A stretch of 64,000 bases of DNA, from assembly GCF_015477355.1 (NCBI RefSeq), contig NZ_JADLRJ010000011.1, positions 140,773-204,772 on the forward strand. Reading direction: 5' to 3'. Made by a program: the position numbers and the translations under genes. The notes beneath the pieces are model-generated. The model saw only the letters and a program-made list of their open reading frames with translations, was not told where the DNA came from and ran no database searches. Source of the DNA: Nocardia blacklockiae (GTDB lineage: Bacteria; Actinomycetota; Actinomycetes; Mycobacteriales; Mycobacteriaceae). Numbering within the stretch: position 1 is the stretch's first letter; every line of letters starts with the position of its first letter. Below, piece by piece: positions 34,157 to 42,879 of the stretch.

Positions 34157-35002
34157 GTGCAACGGATTGGCGTGATCGGTGGCGGGACGATGGGGGCCGG
34201 CATCGCCGAGGTGGCCGCGCGGGCCGGCGGGCAGGTCCTGGTGCTGGAGCGGGACGCGGAGGCGGCGGACGCGGCCGTCGCGCGGGTCGAGAAGTCGCTG
34301 GCACGGGCGGTGAAGTCGGGTCGGCTCGCGCAGGACGACGCCGACGCGGCCCGGGCCCGGATCACCCTCACGGTCGACATCGACGACTTCGCCGACCGGG
34401 AACTGGTGATCGAGGCCGCGCCGGAGATCGAGAGCCTCAAGGCCGACTTCTTCGCCAAGCTCGACGCCATCGTGCCGGCCGAGACCATCCTCGCCACCAA
34501 CACCTCCTCGATCCCGGTGATCCGGCTGGCCAACGCGACAGCCGACCCCGGCCGGGTGGTGGGCCTGCACTTCTTCAACCCGGTGCCGGTGCTGCCGCTG
34601 GTCGAGATCGTGGTCACGCTGAAAACCGAACGGGCCGTGGCCGATACCGTCACCGCCTACGCCCGCGACGTGCTGGGCAAGCGCACCATCGAGTCCAAGG
34701 ACCAGGCGGGCTTCATCGTCAACGCCCTGCTGATTCCCTATCTGTGCGCGGCGATCCGGATGTTCGAGACCGGCTTCGCCAGCGCCGAGGACATCGATGA
34801 GGGCATGGTCTCCGGCTGCGCCCACCCGCAGGGCCCGCTGCGCCTGACCGACACCATCGGCCTCGACGTCACCCTGGCCGTCGCCGAATCGCTCTACCAG
34901 GAATTCGGCGAACCCCAGTACGCACCGCCGGTGCTCCTGCGCCGCATGGTCGAGGCGGGCTACCTCGGCCGCAAGACCGGCCGCGGCTTCTACACCTACT
35001 GA
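34157..35002 (+). CDS. fadB2: 3-hydroxybutyryl-CoA dehydrogenase
   Basis: A 281-residue NAD(P)-dependent 3-hydroxyacyl-CoA dehydrogenase. It has the Rossmann motif VIGGGTMGAGIAE, the catalytic-region ATNTSS and the signature HFFNPVPVLPLVEIV. The C-terminal dimerisation domain ends KTGRGFYTY, as is typical of the stand-alone FadB2/HbdA enzymes. The GTG at 34157 follows GAAGGAG and begins at the conserved QRIGVIGGG. It oxidises 3-hydroxybutyryl-CoA to acetoacetyl-CoA, or runs in reverse. Confidence 0.92.
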   Translation: MQRIGVIGGGTMGAGIAEVAARAGGQVLVLERDAEAADAAVARVEKSLARAVKSGRLAQDDADAARARITLTVDIDDFADRELVIEAAPEIESLKADFFAKLDAIVPAETILATNTSSIPVIRLANATADPGRVVGLHFFNPVPVLPLVEIVVTLKTERAVADTVTAYARDVLGKRTIESKDQAGFIVNALLIPYLCAAIRMFETGFASAEDIDEGMVSGCAHPQGPLRLTDTIGLDVTLAVAESLYQEFGEPQYAPPVLLRRMVEAGYLGRKTGRGFYTY

Positions 35003-35028
35003 CCCGTACACCCACCGGCACGACAGCG

Positions 35029-35071
35029 GAACACGTTCGGCGGCAGCGGTTTTCGCCCGCCGACCGTGTTC
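35029..35071. terminator. Hairpin downstream of fadB2
   Basis: GAACACG-T-TCGGCGG (35029-35043) pairs with CCGCCGA-C-CGTGTTC (35057-35071), a 15-bp stem with one mismatch and a 13-base loop. There is no terminal T-run, so its strength as a terminator is uncertain. The right arm contains the CCGACCGTG motif that recurs in the adjacent repeat array. Confidence 0.5.
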
Positions 35072-35089
35072 GCGAGCCGACCGTGCGGT

Positions 35090-35221
35090 TGCGCCGACAG
35101 TGCTCGTGCTCCGACCGCGTGGGTGCGCCGACAGTGCTCGTGCTCCGACCGCGTGGGTGCGCCGACAGTGCTAGCCGACCGCGCGGGTGCGCCGACGGTA
35201 CTCGCCCGCCGACCGTGTGCT
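35090..35221. repeat. 34-bp tandem repeat, about four units
   Basis: Two identical 34-bp units (TGCGCCGACAGTGCTCGTGC followed by TCCGACCGCGTGGG; 35090-35123 and 35124-35157) are followed by a 30-bp deleted copy (35158-35187) and a diverged 34-bp copy (35188-35221). They fill the gap between the convergent fadB2 and GMC oxidoreductase genes. No coding function is seen. Confidence 0.85.
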
Positions 35222-35230
35222 GGTGCGCGG

Positions 35231-37005
35231 CTATAGGCCGAGTTCGGTGAGTCGGGCCGAGATGCGGTGGTCGGTGGTGACGATGGGGGCCTCCTTGTCG
35301 ACCCAGCTGTCGCCGCCGAAGTAGGCGGCGAAGATCTTCTCGGCCGTCCGGGTCGCCAGCGCCTGGGTGGACAGCGTCGGATTGGGACCGCCGAGGGAGT
35401 TGGGCAGCGCGGAGTTGTCGGCGACGAACAGCCGCTTCACCCAGCGGGCCTGGGCGTCGCCGTCGAGCACCGAGTTCGCGGGCGAGGCGCCCATGCGCAT
35501 CGAGGAATGCACGTGTAGCAGCAGCGGCGCCCAGTCCATCCGGTACACCTTCTTCGCCCCCGCGGCCCGCATGATCTCCGCACCCCGGTTGGCGAGGAAC
35601 TCGCGATTCTCGAGCGTGCGCGGCGTGCGCTGCCGCCGGGTGACGTCGACCTTGGCGGGGGCGCCGTTCTCGTCGGCCGGGAACAGCGACAGGCTGATCC
35701 GGTTGCGGGCCTGCACGTGGTCGTCGGTGAGGATCAGGAAGTTGAGCAGGTGGTCGATGCCGTCGCTCAGCAGGTCGGTCAGCTCGGTGCCGACAAGCCG
35801 TCCCGCCGGGCCGTCCCACGCTCCCCGCGGTCCGCGCCCGTTGTCGTACACGCCGCGAACCCCGCTGTCCGACAGGCACATCGAGAAGGCCTGGATCGCC
35901 GGTGTGAGCCCGACGTTCTCGATGCCGCCGCGGCCGGGGAAGTCGATCCGGGCCGAGGAGTTGGCGCCGCGTGAATTGCCGGTGTCCTCGTCGAAACTGC
36001 CGACCACCCAATCCAGGAAGTGGTCGGTGTGCCCGCGGCCGACCCAGTCGTTCGGGTTGGGCAGGCCGCTGTTGAGCCACAACCGCGGACTCTCGGTCGA
36101 CCCGGCCGCCAGCACCACCACGCGGGCGTCCTCGGTGTATTCCGCGCCGGAGGAATTGTCGCGCCAGGTGACGCCGTCGCGACCACCTCGCCGCCGCGCT
36201 GCTCCGAATTGATCGACCGCACAAAGGAATCGGCGCGCAACTCGACGGGCCTGCCGCCCGGCCGGACGGCGTCCGCGGCCAAGGCGAGTGGCACATAGCT
36301 GTTGTCGGTGGAGCGTTTGGCGAACTGGTTGCGCGGGGCTTGCACCGGTTCGTAGCAGCCCTGGAAACAGTGGCCGCAGAAGGTGCACCCGGTGGCCGCC
36401 GGATAGGTGAGCAGATCGGTGCGGTCGCTGTGCGCGGCGTTTCCGCCGGGTTGCAGGATGGCGTTCTGTTGCGGGCGAAAGGAATCGGTGGTCGTGGTGC
36501 GGGTGGTCTGCACCGGCAGGCCGACCCGCTCGCAGCCGCGGAAGGTGAGCGCCTCCTTGGTGCCCATGGCGGCGGTCTGCACGGGCAGGGTCGCCTCCGC
36601 CCACTCCAGATACGGCACGAATTCCGCGTAGGGGAACGGGAATTCGTGGTCGCGGTCGTAGGCGGCCGCGTCCGGACCCGAATATCCCTGGAACACACCG
36701 GGAAACGGCCGCGGGCAGTTGCCGAAGTAATGGGTGGTGGTGCCGCCGACCCCGGCCAGCTCCCACACGTACAGATTGGTCGCCCACTCCCGGAACCAGG
36801 CGGGCTTGCGGCGGTCCTGCGGGCCGAACCGCAGGAATCCGGTATTCGGGTTGTTGGCGTCGTATTCGGCGTGCGACCACTCCTGCCGCGGCGCCGCGTG
36901 CCGGGGTCCCGCCTCGAGCAGCAGCACGTCCAGTCCGCGCCCGGCCAGCTCCGCGGCCACCACCGGGCCGCCGCCGCCCGCGCCCACCACGATCACGTCA
37001 CGCAT
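35231..37005 (-). pseudogene. GMC (glucose-methanol-choline) oxidoreductase with a frameshift
   Basis: An FAD-dependent GMC oxidoreductase split by a frameshift. The N-terminal part (37005 to about 36180) has the FAD motif VIVVGAGGGGPVVAAEL, ATNLYVWELAGVGGTT and a Cys-rich CTFCGHCFQGC. The remainder continues in another frame (from about 36190 to 35231: ARVVVLAAGSTESPRLWL, HVHSSMRMG and the C-terminal SLGGPNPTLSTQALA). The two parts join without loss of conserved sequence, so one base is missing near 36170-36195. Either the gene is a recent pseudogene or the base is an assembly error. The start overlaps the Tat-signal gene by eight bases, so the two are probably one functional unit. Confidence 0.82.
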
Positions 37006-37852
37006 CGGCGGGCACCTCCGTGCGGTCCTGGTAGTAGCCGAGCAACTCCGGGTGGCCCTCGACCAGGCCGCCCGGCCGGTATCCGGTCAGTTCCCAGGAC
37101 GGCGGGCGCGGCCACACGTCGCGCGTGCGCGGATCGAACATCGTCATCTCCGAGTGGACGGCGAAGGCGGTGCCCTCCAGCAGAATTCCGCCCGCGAATT
37201 GCAGGAACCCGGCTCCCGAACCGCGCAGCGGTCCCGGCAGCCCGCCGTCGACGATCGAGACCAGTTGCGGCAGCGGGCGTTCCAGCAGTTCGAAGACGCG
37301 GCACTTGTCGCGCAGACTCAGCCGCGCGAACGGCGAGCCGAGCGGGCCGACGAGCGTGCTCGGCGCGACCAGCAGCGCGCCGAAGTTCAGCACCAGCGCC
37401 ACCAGCGGCGACAGCGGCAGGACGCGATCGGAGTAGAGATATCCGAGCGCCTGATCGATCCGCCGGCCCTGCTCGGGTGTCACGCCGAGCAGCGGCTGCG
37501 CCGGGATGCCGAGATCGTCCAGTGCCCGCGCGAACGCCGCCGCCAGCGGCCGGGTCAGCTGGTCTCCGGCGGCCAGATAGTTGTCGAACAGGTTCCGCAC
37601 GAACTCCGCGCCCCCGATCTCCACCACACCCGGTCCGGGCCGCGAGATGCCTTGCGCCCGTGACCATTCGTCGGGGCCCGGGAACACCATCACGCACACG
37701 CCGCGCAGCGTGTCGAGCACGAAGGCGTCGAATCCGGCGAGCGGTGCGGCCTCGGCGCGTGGCGGAAACGCCCCGGCCAGTAGCGAACCGGCGCCGGCAC
37801 CGGCGGCGGTGAGCAGGAACTTTCGGCGAGCGGCGGTACGGCGCTGCGGCAT
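36998..37852 (-). CDS. Tat-exported partner of the GMC oxidoreductase (gluconate dehydrogenase subunit 3-like)
   Basis: A 284-residue protein with a twin-arginine signal (TAARRKFLLTAAGAGAGSLLAGA, RR at about 9-10) and an AEA cleavage site. The remaining sequence has the features of a small subunit that escorts a GMC oxidoreductase: TLRGVCVMVFPGPDEW near the N-terminus and a C-terminal half that includes YRPGGLVEGHPELLGYYQ. It overlaps the oxidoreductase start by eight bases and would carry the flavoenzyme across the membrane without its own signal. Family membership is by resemblance, so moderate certainty. Confidence 0.7.
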   Translation of the reverse strand: MPQRRTAARRKFLLTAAGAGAGSLLAGAFPPRAEAAPLAGFDAFVLDTLRGVCVMVFPGPDEWSRAQGISRPGPGVVEIGGAEFVRNLFDNYLAAGDQLTRPLAAAFARALDDLGIPAQPLLGVTPEQGRRIDQALGYLYSDRVLPLSPLVALVLNFGALLVAPSTLVGPLGSPFARLSLRDKCRVFELLERPLPQLVSIVDGGLPGPLRGSGAGFLQFAGGILLEGTAFAVHSEMTMFDPRTRDVWPRPPSWELTGYRPGGLVEGHPELLGYYQDRTEVPADA

Positions 37853-38017
37853 CGTGGCCTCCTGAGACGTGAGGTCTCGGACACCGGCGACGATAACGAG
37901 ACGCGGCCCGCCGCTCGGTCGTTCGGTGCGGCGCTGTGCGGCCGGTTGGCGTGAAGATCACCAATTGTGAACCGGCCCAGAGAAAGTCGCGCCACCGTTT
38001 ACCCGTCATCCCGCCAC
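37853..38017. other. Intergenic sequence upstream of the Tat-signal gene
   Basis: This stretch and the hairpin and repeats that follow make up the 317-bp gap 37853-38169. It should hold the promoter of the minus-strand oxidoreductase pair. No clear promoter boxes or operator were recognised. Confidence 0.35.
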
Positions 38018-38064
38018 GCTTTTGGCCGGGATCCACCGGGTGGACGGTATCCCGGCCAAAAAGC
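38018..38064. terminator. Long hairpin downstream of the CocE-type gene
   Basis: GCTTTTGGCCGGGAT (38018-38032) pairs with ATCCCGGCCAAAAAGC (38049-38064), with one bulged A. The 16-base loop contains a further short stem. It lies about 105 bases past the stop of the minus-strand gene ending at 38170. Runs of A/T sit inside the stem and not after it, so termination may be inefficient. Confidence 0.55.
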
Positions 38065-38150
38065 ATGCCGGGATGGCGGGGCGCGCATGCCGGGTTGACG
38101 GGGCGCGCATGCCGGGATGGCGGGCCGGGTGTGCCGGGATGGCGGGCCGG
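38063..38150. repeat. 22-bp tandem repeat, four units
   Basis: Four contiguous 22-bp units, consensus GCATGCCGGGATGGCGGGSC plus two bases, at 38063-38084, 38085-38106, 38107-38128 and 38129-38150, with a partial fifth. The array lies directly between the hairpin and the stop of the CocE-type gene, so it is transcribed as part of its 3' untranslated region. Confidence 0.85.
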
Positions 38151-38169
38151 GTATGTCGCGGAACCCGTG

Positions 38170-40212
38170 TTACCAGGTGTGGTCGAGTGGGATGGTGGCG
38201 TAGCTGGGGTCGGCGGGGTCGAGTTGGAGGTGTTGGGGGCGCAGGCCGCTGTCCATCAGCATCGGCATGGCGGGGATGCCTTTGGGGAAGTTGGCGGCGA
38301 AGACGTCCACGCGCAGGCGGTGGCCCGGGGCGAGCACGGCCTCGGTGGCGTTGAGGCCGATGTCGACGGTGGTCGGGCGGCCCGGGGTGAGCGGTGCGCG
38401 GGTGTCCAGGCTGAGGGTGTAGTAGGGAGCGACGATGTCGCCGTCGGGGGTGCGCTGGGTCCGGCTCTCGTCGATCGCGCGCAGCGAGGCGACGAGCTGG
38501 CCGGTGGTGAGCATGGTCGAGCGCCCGTCGGGCGCGACGTCGTTGACGGTCGCGGTCCAGTATCCGTCCGGCGCGTCAAGAATCGTGTTGAGGTGCACGT
38601 TGATCGGGCCGGAGAGCCGCGTCGGCTCGGTGACCGGGGTGCTGGTGAAGGTGAGGCCGTTCATCTCCTGCGGCCGCGCGTCGTCGGTGCAGCCCACCAC
38701 GATCGAGGTGATGCCCATCGACGTCTCGGCGGTGTCGCGCGAGCACAGGCTCATCAGTCCCGGCGCGATGGTGAGCCGGGTGTTTTCGCCCGGCGCGGCG
38801 GGGGTGAGGGTGCCGTCGTGCACGCTGCCGGGGGCGGTGCCGCTGGGCGCGGCCGACAGGTACAGCCGCCGGTGAGCCACCTCGGGGCGCGGGAAGGCCG
38901 CGGCCGTGCTCCACCCGCCGCCCTGCTCCTGCGAGACGATCGGTCCGTAGCCGTCGATGCCGTTGTCGATTCCCTTGAGCCACTTGTCGAACCACGCGCG
39001 CTGGAGCACGTCGAGCCGCGGCGGCGTGCCGGGGCGGCCGAAGCCCGAACCCGGGTTGAGATGGTAGGTGTCGCCCATCAGCAGCTTCTTCTCGCCCGCG
39101 GGCAGGGGCAGCTCGTTGAAGGCGCGCGGCTCGGACATGTTCCACACGTCGTGCCAGCCGCCGACCACGAAGGTCGGCACCCGGACGGTCGACAGGTCGT
39201 TGGTCCACCCGTGCCGGAACACGCTGTCGGCCTCGAACGTCTGCCGGATCTGCGGGGGCAGTTGATCCAGCGACGGCGTGGTCAGCAGGGCGATCGCGTA
39301 GTCCTCGAAGGCGAGCGGCCCGGCTAGCCGGTCGGCCAGCCATTTGGCGTCGAACTGCCCGCGCAGCAGCGATTGCAGATCGGGTACGAACTTGAGCAGG
39401 TTCACGATCAGCGGCAGGCCGGGGATCACCGGGCCCAGCCCGCCGCCCTGCGCCGCGTAACCGCGCATCAGGTCGGTGCCGCCCTCGATCGGGAAGATCG
39501 CCTTGAGCGCCGGGGGAGCTTCCTCGGCGGCATGGAACTGGTTGATGGCCGAATAGGAGATTCCGTTCATCCCGACCGCGCCGTCGTTCCACGGCTGCCG
39601 GGCGATCCAGTCGATCACCTCGGCGTTGTCGCGCTGCTCCCGCTCGCCGAACACCTGCCAGATCCCTTGGGAGAAGCCGGTTCCGCGCACATCGGCCACG
39701 ACCTGGGTGTACCCGCTCCCGATCAACCGGCGGTCGACGCCGAGGGCGCGCAAGGCGCCGCCGGACACCGCCCCCGTGATGTCGGTGAGGCCCTGCAACC
39801 CGGTGCCGTCGGCGCTGAGACTGCCCAGCGCGTTCATCAGCGGATCCGAGACGCCCGGCACCGACTGCGCCGAATCCAGCAGCATGGACACAAGTTTGGT
39901 GTAGGGCGTCATGTTGAGCACGGTCGGCAGCGGCTCCTCGACGATCCGGCCGGCGGCGTCCATCGGCCGATACACGTTGGCCTTGAGCACGGTGCCGTCG
40001 CTCATGGTGATCGGCACGTCCCAGTCGGTGTGCACGCCGGGATAGCGGGGCGGCGCGTCGTGGGTGGCGGTCCACTGCGCGCCCAGCGCCCCGCCGTCGG
40101 CGGGCAGGGCCGCGACCGGCTGGGCCACCGCGACCGGGCCGAGCGCGGTCGCCGCCGCCAGCGCGACGGCGAGCGCGGCGAGCAACGGGACGCCTCGCGG
40201 CAGAGCTTTCAT
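38170..40212 (-). CDS. Secreted CocE/NonD family hydrolase
   Basis: A 680-residue X-Pro dipeptidyl-peptidase/CocE-type serine hydrolase. It has a signal peptide (about 1-28, MKALPRGVPLLAALAVALA...), the N-terminal MSDGTVLKANVYRP strand, VVADVRGTGFSQG, the nucleophile region GMNGISYSA and the aspartate region WHDVWN. The C-terminal jelly-roll ends with APGHRLRVDVFAANFPKG. The usual GxSYxG motif reads GISYSA, a change in the last position. The ATG at 40212 follows GGAGG. A TetR gene lies upstream in the same direction. The exported enzyme probably hydrolyses an ester or amide; the substrate is unknown. Confidence 0.88.
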   Translation of the reverse strand: MKALPRGVPLLAALAVALAAATALGPVAVAQPVAALPADGGALGAQWTATHDAPPRYPGVHTDWDVPITMSDGTVLKANVYRPMDAAGRIVEEPLPTVLNMTPYTKLVSMLLDSAQSVPGVSDPLMNALGSLSADGTGLQGLTDITGAVSGGALRALGVDRRLIGSGYTQVVADVRGTGFSQGIWQVFGEREQRDNAEVIDWIARQPWNDGAVGMNGISYSAINQFHAAEEAPPALKAIFPIEGGTDLMRGYAAQGGGLGPVIPGLPLIVNLLKFVPDLQSLLRGQFDAKWLADRLAGPLAFEDYAIALLTTPSLDQLPPQIRQTFEADSVFRHGWTNDLSTVRVPTFVVGGWHDVWNMSEPRAFNELPLPAGEKKLLMGDTYHLNPGSGFGRPGTPPRLDVLQRAWFDKWLKGIDNGIDGYGPIVSQEQGGGWSTAAAFPRPEVAHRRLYLSAAPSGTAPGSVHDGTLTPAAPGENTRLTIAPGLMSLCSRDTAETSMGITSIVVGCTDDARPQEMNGLTFTSTPVTEPTRLSGPINVHLNTILDAPDGYWTATVNDVAPDGRSTMLTTGQLVASLRAIDESRTQRTPDGDIVAPYYTLSLDTRAPLTPGRPTTVDIGLNATEAVLAPGHRLRVDVFAANFPKGIPAMPMLMDSGLRPQHLQLDPADPSYATIPLDHTW

Positions 40213-40336
40213 GACGAACCTCCGGAACGCGCTGGCACAACCACCCGCACCCAGCCGGATATGCCAGCGCGCCCCGACCGCGTCTCCGCCGTCGTCGGCG
40301 TAGGCACGCAGGTTAACGCCAAATAAACAAGAACGT

Positions 40337-40963
40337 CTACAGTTCGAAAAATTTGTCCCAGATAGGCTGCGCGAGGGCCATGACGTGGCCGCGCAGCTGC
40401 CGCACGGCCGCGGGGTCACCGGCCACGATGCGCGCGGTGACCAGGGAGACGACCGCGCCGACGAAGGCCTCGCAGGCCATTCGCTGTCCCTCGGTGGACG
40501 CGCCGAGCCGGTCGGCGATCAGCAGCGCGCTCGCCCGGTGCATCGCGGCCCGGCGCCGCTGCAACTCCGGGCCCGCCGCGTAGGAGTCGACGAGGAAGAT
40601 CCTGGCCAGCGCCGGTTCCTCGGCCAGCGTGTCGAGATAGGCGCCGAGCGCGTGCTCCGCGCGCTCCAGCGGATTGCCCTCGCGCGACAGCGCGGCCCCG
40701 ATCCGCTGCGTCAGCTCCGCGGTCAGCAGGTCGTAGGCCGCGGCGAAGCACGCCTCCTTGTTGGTGAAATGCTCGTAGAAGGACAACCGCGACACCCGCG
40801 CCCGCTTCAGCACATCGGCGACCGTCGTTGCGGCATAACCCTTTTCGGTCACCACCTCCGCCATGGCCAGAATCAGCCGCCCGCGCTGCGAGGCCGACAC
40901 CTCGGCGCGCGACAGGGCGTGCACGCCCCGGGGGAGTGCGGTGTGCGGTAGTCGGCGAGCCAC
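40337..40963 (-). CDS. TetR family regulator
   Basis: A 208-residue TetR protein with the DNA-binding segment GRLILAMAEVVTEKGYAATTVADVLKRARVSRLSFYEHFTNKEACF (about 27-72) and a ligand domain containing ARIFLVDSYAAGPELQRRR. The start is GTG; no strong ribosome-binding site is visible, so the true start could be a later codon nearer the helix-turn-helix. It is followed 124 bp on by the CocE-type hydrolase gene in the same direction, which it may regulate. Confidence 0.83.
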   Translation of the reverse strand: MARRLPHTALPRGVHALSRAEVSASQRGRLILAMAEVVTEKGYAATTVADVLKRARVSRLSFYEHFTNKEACFAAAYDLLTAELTQRIGAALSREGNPLERAEHALGAYLDTLAEEPALARIFLVDSYAAGPELQRRRAAMHRASALLIADRLGASTEGQRMACEAFVGAVVSLVTARIVAGDPAAVRQLRGHVMALAQPIWDKFFEL

Positions 40964-41035
40964 GCACCGATGGTATGCCGGTACGCCCGCCCGGAGGTTG
41001 CGGCCGAATACGCGGCCCGGGCGGAGCGCGGGAGG

Positions 41036-41749
41036 TCAGCCGCGCGGGACCGCCGCGAGCACCCTTTCCGCCAGTTCCGGGCGGCAGATCAGCAGGTCCG
41101 GCAGGTACGGATCGGGCCGGTTGTAGCGCAGCGGCGAGCCGTCCAGCCGCGACACGTGCAGTCCGGCCGCCGCCGCGACGGCCACCGGGGCGCACGAATC
41201 CCATTCGTACTGGCCGCCGGAATGCGCGTAGACGTCGGCGACGCCGCGCACCACGGCCATCGCCTTCGCGCCCGCCGAGCCCATCGGCACCGGCGTCGCC
41301 GACAGCGCCACCGTCATCAGCTGCACCTCGCGCGACGGGCGGCTGCGGGACACGACGATGCGCACGGGCCCGTCCTGTGCCGGGGCGAGCGCGGGCGGCT
41401 CGCCGGTGTGCAGGACGAGGCCCTGCGCGGGCAGCGCCACCGCGCCGGCGTCCGGGACGCCGTCCACCGCGAGCGCGACGTGCACGGCCCAGTCCTCCCG
41501 GGGCGGCTGCCCGTATTCGCGGGTGCCGTCGAGCGGGTCGACGATCCACACCCGCGAGCGGCCGAGGCGGACCCGGTCGTCGGGACTCTCCTCGGACAGC
41601 ACGGCATCGTCGGGCCGCTCCCGCCGCAGCCGCTCCAGCAGCAGGGCATTGGATCGCCGGTCGCCCACGGCCCCGCCCTGCGCGCGGATGTCGAGCAGCA
41701 GTTCGCCGGCTTCCTCGGCCAAGGCCGCCGCCAGGTAGTGATCGTCCAT
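41036..41749 (-). CDS. cysQ: 3'(2'),5'-bisphosphate nucleotidase (inositol-monophosphatase family)
   Basis: A 237-residue CysQ-type phosphatase. The metal-binding motifs LSEESPDD, WIVDPLDGT (about 68-76) and the C-terminal WDSCAPVAVAAAAG are the family hallmarks. CysQ removes the 3'-phosphate of PAP/PAPS and so links to sulfur assimilation and sulfotransferase by-products; related proteins act on inositol phosphates. The gene lies 72 bp upstream of a TetR gene in the same direction. Confidence 0.88.
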   Translation of the reverse strand: MDDHYLAAALAEEAGELLLDIRAQGGAVGDRRSNALLLERLRRERPDDAVLSEESPDDRVRLGRSRVWIVDPLDGTREYGQPPREDWAVHVALAVDGVPDAGAVALPAQGLVLHTGEPPALAPAQDGPVRIVVSRSRPSREVQLMTVALSATPVPMGSAGAKAMAVVRGVADVYAHSGGQYEWDSCAPVAVAAAAGLHVSRLDGSPLRYNRPDPYLPDLLICRPELAERVLAAVPRG

Positions 41750-41890
41750 TTCGTCCTACTTTCCGATACCGGCCTCGAGTATGCCTGCCGGTCGCGGATT
41801 TTCGATCACGCGCCCGCGAGTGCCGCGAGTTGCCCTCGGTTGTCTATTGACACCGATAGTGCCGTCGATCACACTGATCGGGAAAGTTGA

Positions 41891-41908
41891 CATGACTGTC
41901 ACGTCATG
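41891..41908. promoter_or_regulatory. Operator palindrome, copy 1
   Basis: CATGACTGTCACGTCATG is a palindrome of the form CATGAC-N6-GTCATG, 17 bp upstream of the GTG of the cyclase-family gene. It matches the palindrome at 50336-50353 in 17 of 18 positions. It is probably the binding site of the TetR protein encoded at 49676-50311. Confidence 0.75.
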
Positions 41909-41924
41909 ATGCGAGGAGGCGACG

Positions 41925-42848
41925 GTGCCTGAAGTTCCCGATATGCGCACGCTGGGCCGGAAGGTCAGCAACTGGGGTCGGTGGGGGACCGACGACGAGC
42001 GCGGAACCACCAACCTGATCACCCCCGAGCGGGTGCTGGCCGCGGCGCGCCTGATCCGCACCGGCGAGACCTTCAAGCTGGGCATTCCGCTCGACGGCGA
42101 CGGCCCGCAACCGGGCGGGCTGCGGATCAACCCGATCCGGTTGATGTCGGAGAACGGCCAGGAGCAGGTGCTGCCGGGCGGGTTCAAATGGGCCGACGAC
42201 TTCGTCTTCATGCCGTTGCAGGCCGGATCGCAGTACGACTCGCTGGCGCACGTGCACTACGACGACCGGCTCTACAACGGCCACCCCGGCGACGGGGTCA
42301 CGGTCAAGGGCGCGGACAAGTGCGGGATCCACACGCAGGCCGGGGGCATCGCCGGGCGCGGCGTGCTGCTCGACGTCGCCCGCGCCCGCGGCGTCGACTG
42401 GCTCGCGGCGGGCACCGCGATCGGCCCCGACGAACTCGACGAGGTCGCGGCCGCCCAGGGCGTTACCGTCGGCGCGGGGGACATCCTGCTGATCCGGACG
42501 GGGTGGCGCAAGAAGTTCCTCACCGATCGCGACGCCACGGGATTCATGGCGGGCGAGCCCGGACTGAGCCTGGCGTGCGCGAACTGGCTGCGGGAACGGG
42601 ACGTCGCGGTGCTGGGCTCGGACAACTGGGCGGTGGAGGTGATGCCCGGCGAACGTCCGGGTGGCGCGTTCGAACTGCACATGGTGCTCATCCGCGACAT
42701 GGGCCTGACCCTCGCGGAAATGCTGGATTTCGAGGATCTTTCGGCGGCCTGCGCCGCCGACGGGCGCTGGGACTTCTTCTACGCCGGTCCGCCGTTGCAG
42801 TTCACGCGCGGCGTCGGGTCTCCGATCAACCCCCTCGCGATCCGATGA
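41925..42848 (+). CDS. Cyclase-family (kynurenine-formamidase-like) metal-dependent hydrolase
   Basis: A 307-residue protein of the cyclase family. The metal-site region QYDSLAHVHYDD is the variant common among actinobacterial members. VTVGAGDILLIRTGWRKKF and VLGSDNWAVEVMPG are typical later motifs. Members hydrolyse cyclic amides, formamides or lactones. GTG at 41925 follows GAGGAGGCGAC, which lies just after the operator palindrome. It is the first gene of a plus-strand pair with an acyl-CoA ligase 31 bases downstream. Confidence 0.85.
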   Translation: MPEVPDMRTLGRKVSNWGRWGTDDERGTTNLITPERVLAAARLIRTGETFKLGIPLDGDGPQPGGLRINPIRLMSENGQEQVLPGGFKWADDFVFMPLQAGSQYDSLAHVHYDDRLYNGHPGDGVTVKGADKCGIHTQAGGIAGRGVLLDVARARGVDWLAAGTAIGPDELDEVAAAQGVTVGAGDILLIRTGWRKKFLTDRDATGFMAGEPGLSLACANWLRERDVAVLGSDNWAVEVMPGERPGGAFELHMVLIRDMGLTLAEMLDFEDLSAACAADGRWDFFYAGPPLQFTRGVGSPINPLAIR

Positions 42849-42879
42849 GCGGCAACAAGATTCGCGAGGAGTCGGGCAG

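Noticed and set aside
36170-36195. Programmed ribosomal frameshifting in the GMC oxidoreductase.
   Set aside because: No slippery heptamer or downstream structure of the known kind is apparent, and the family is not known for recoding.
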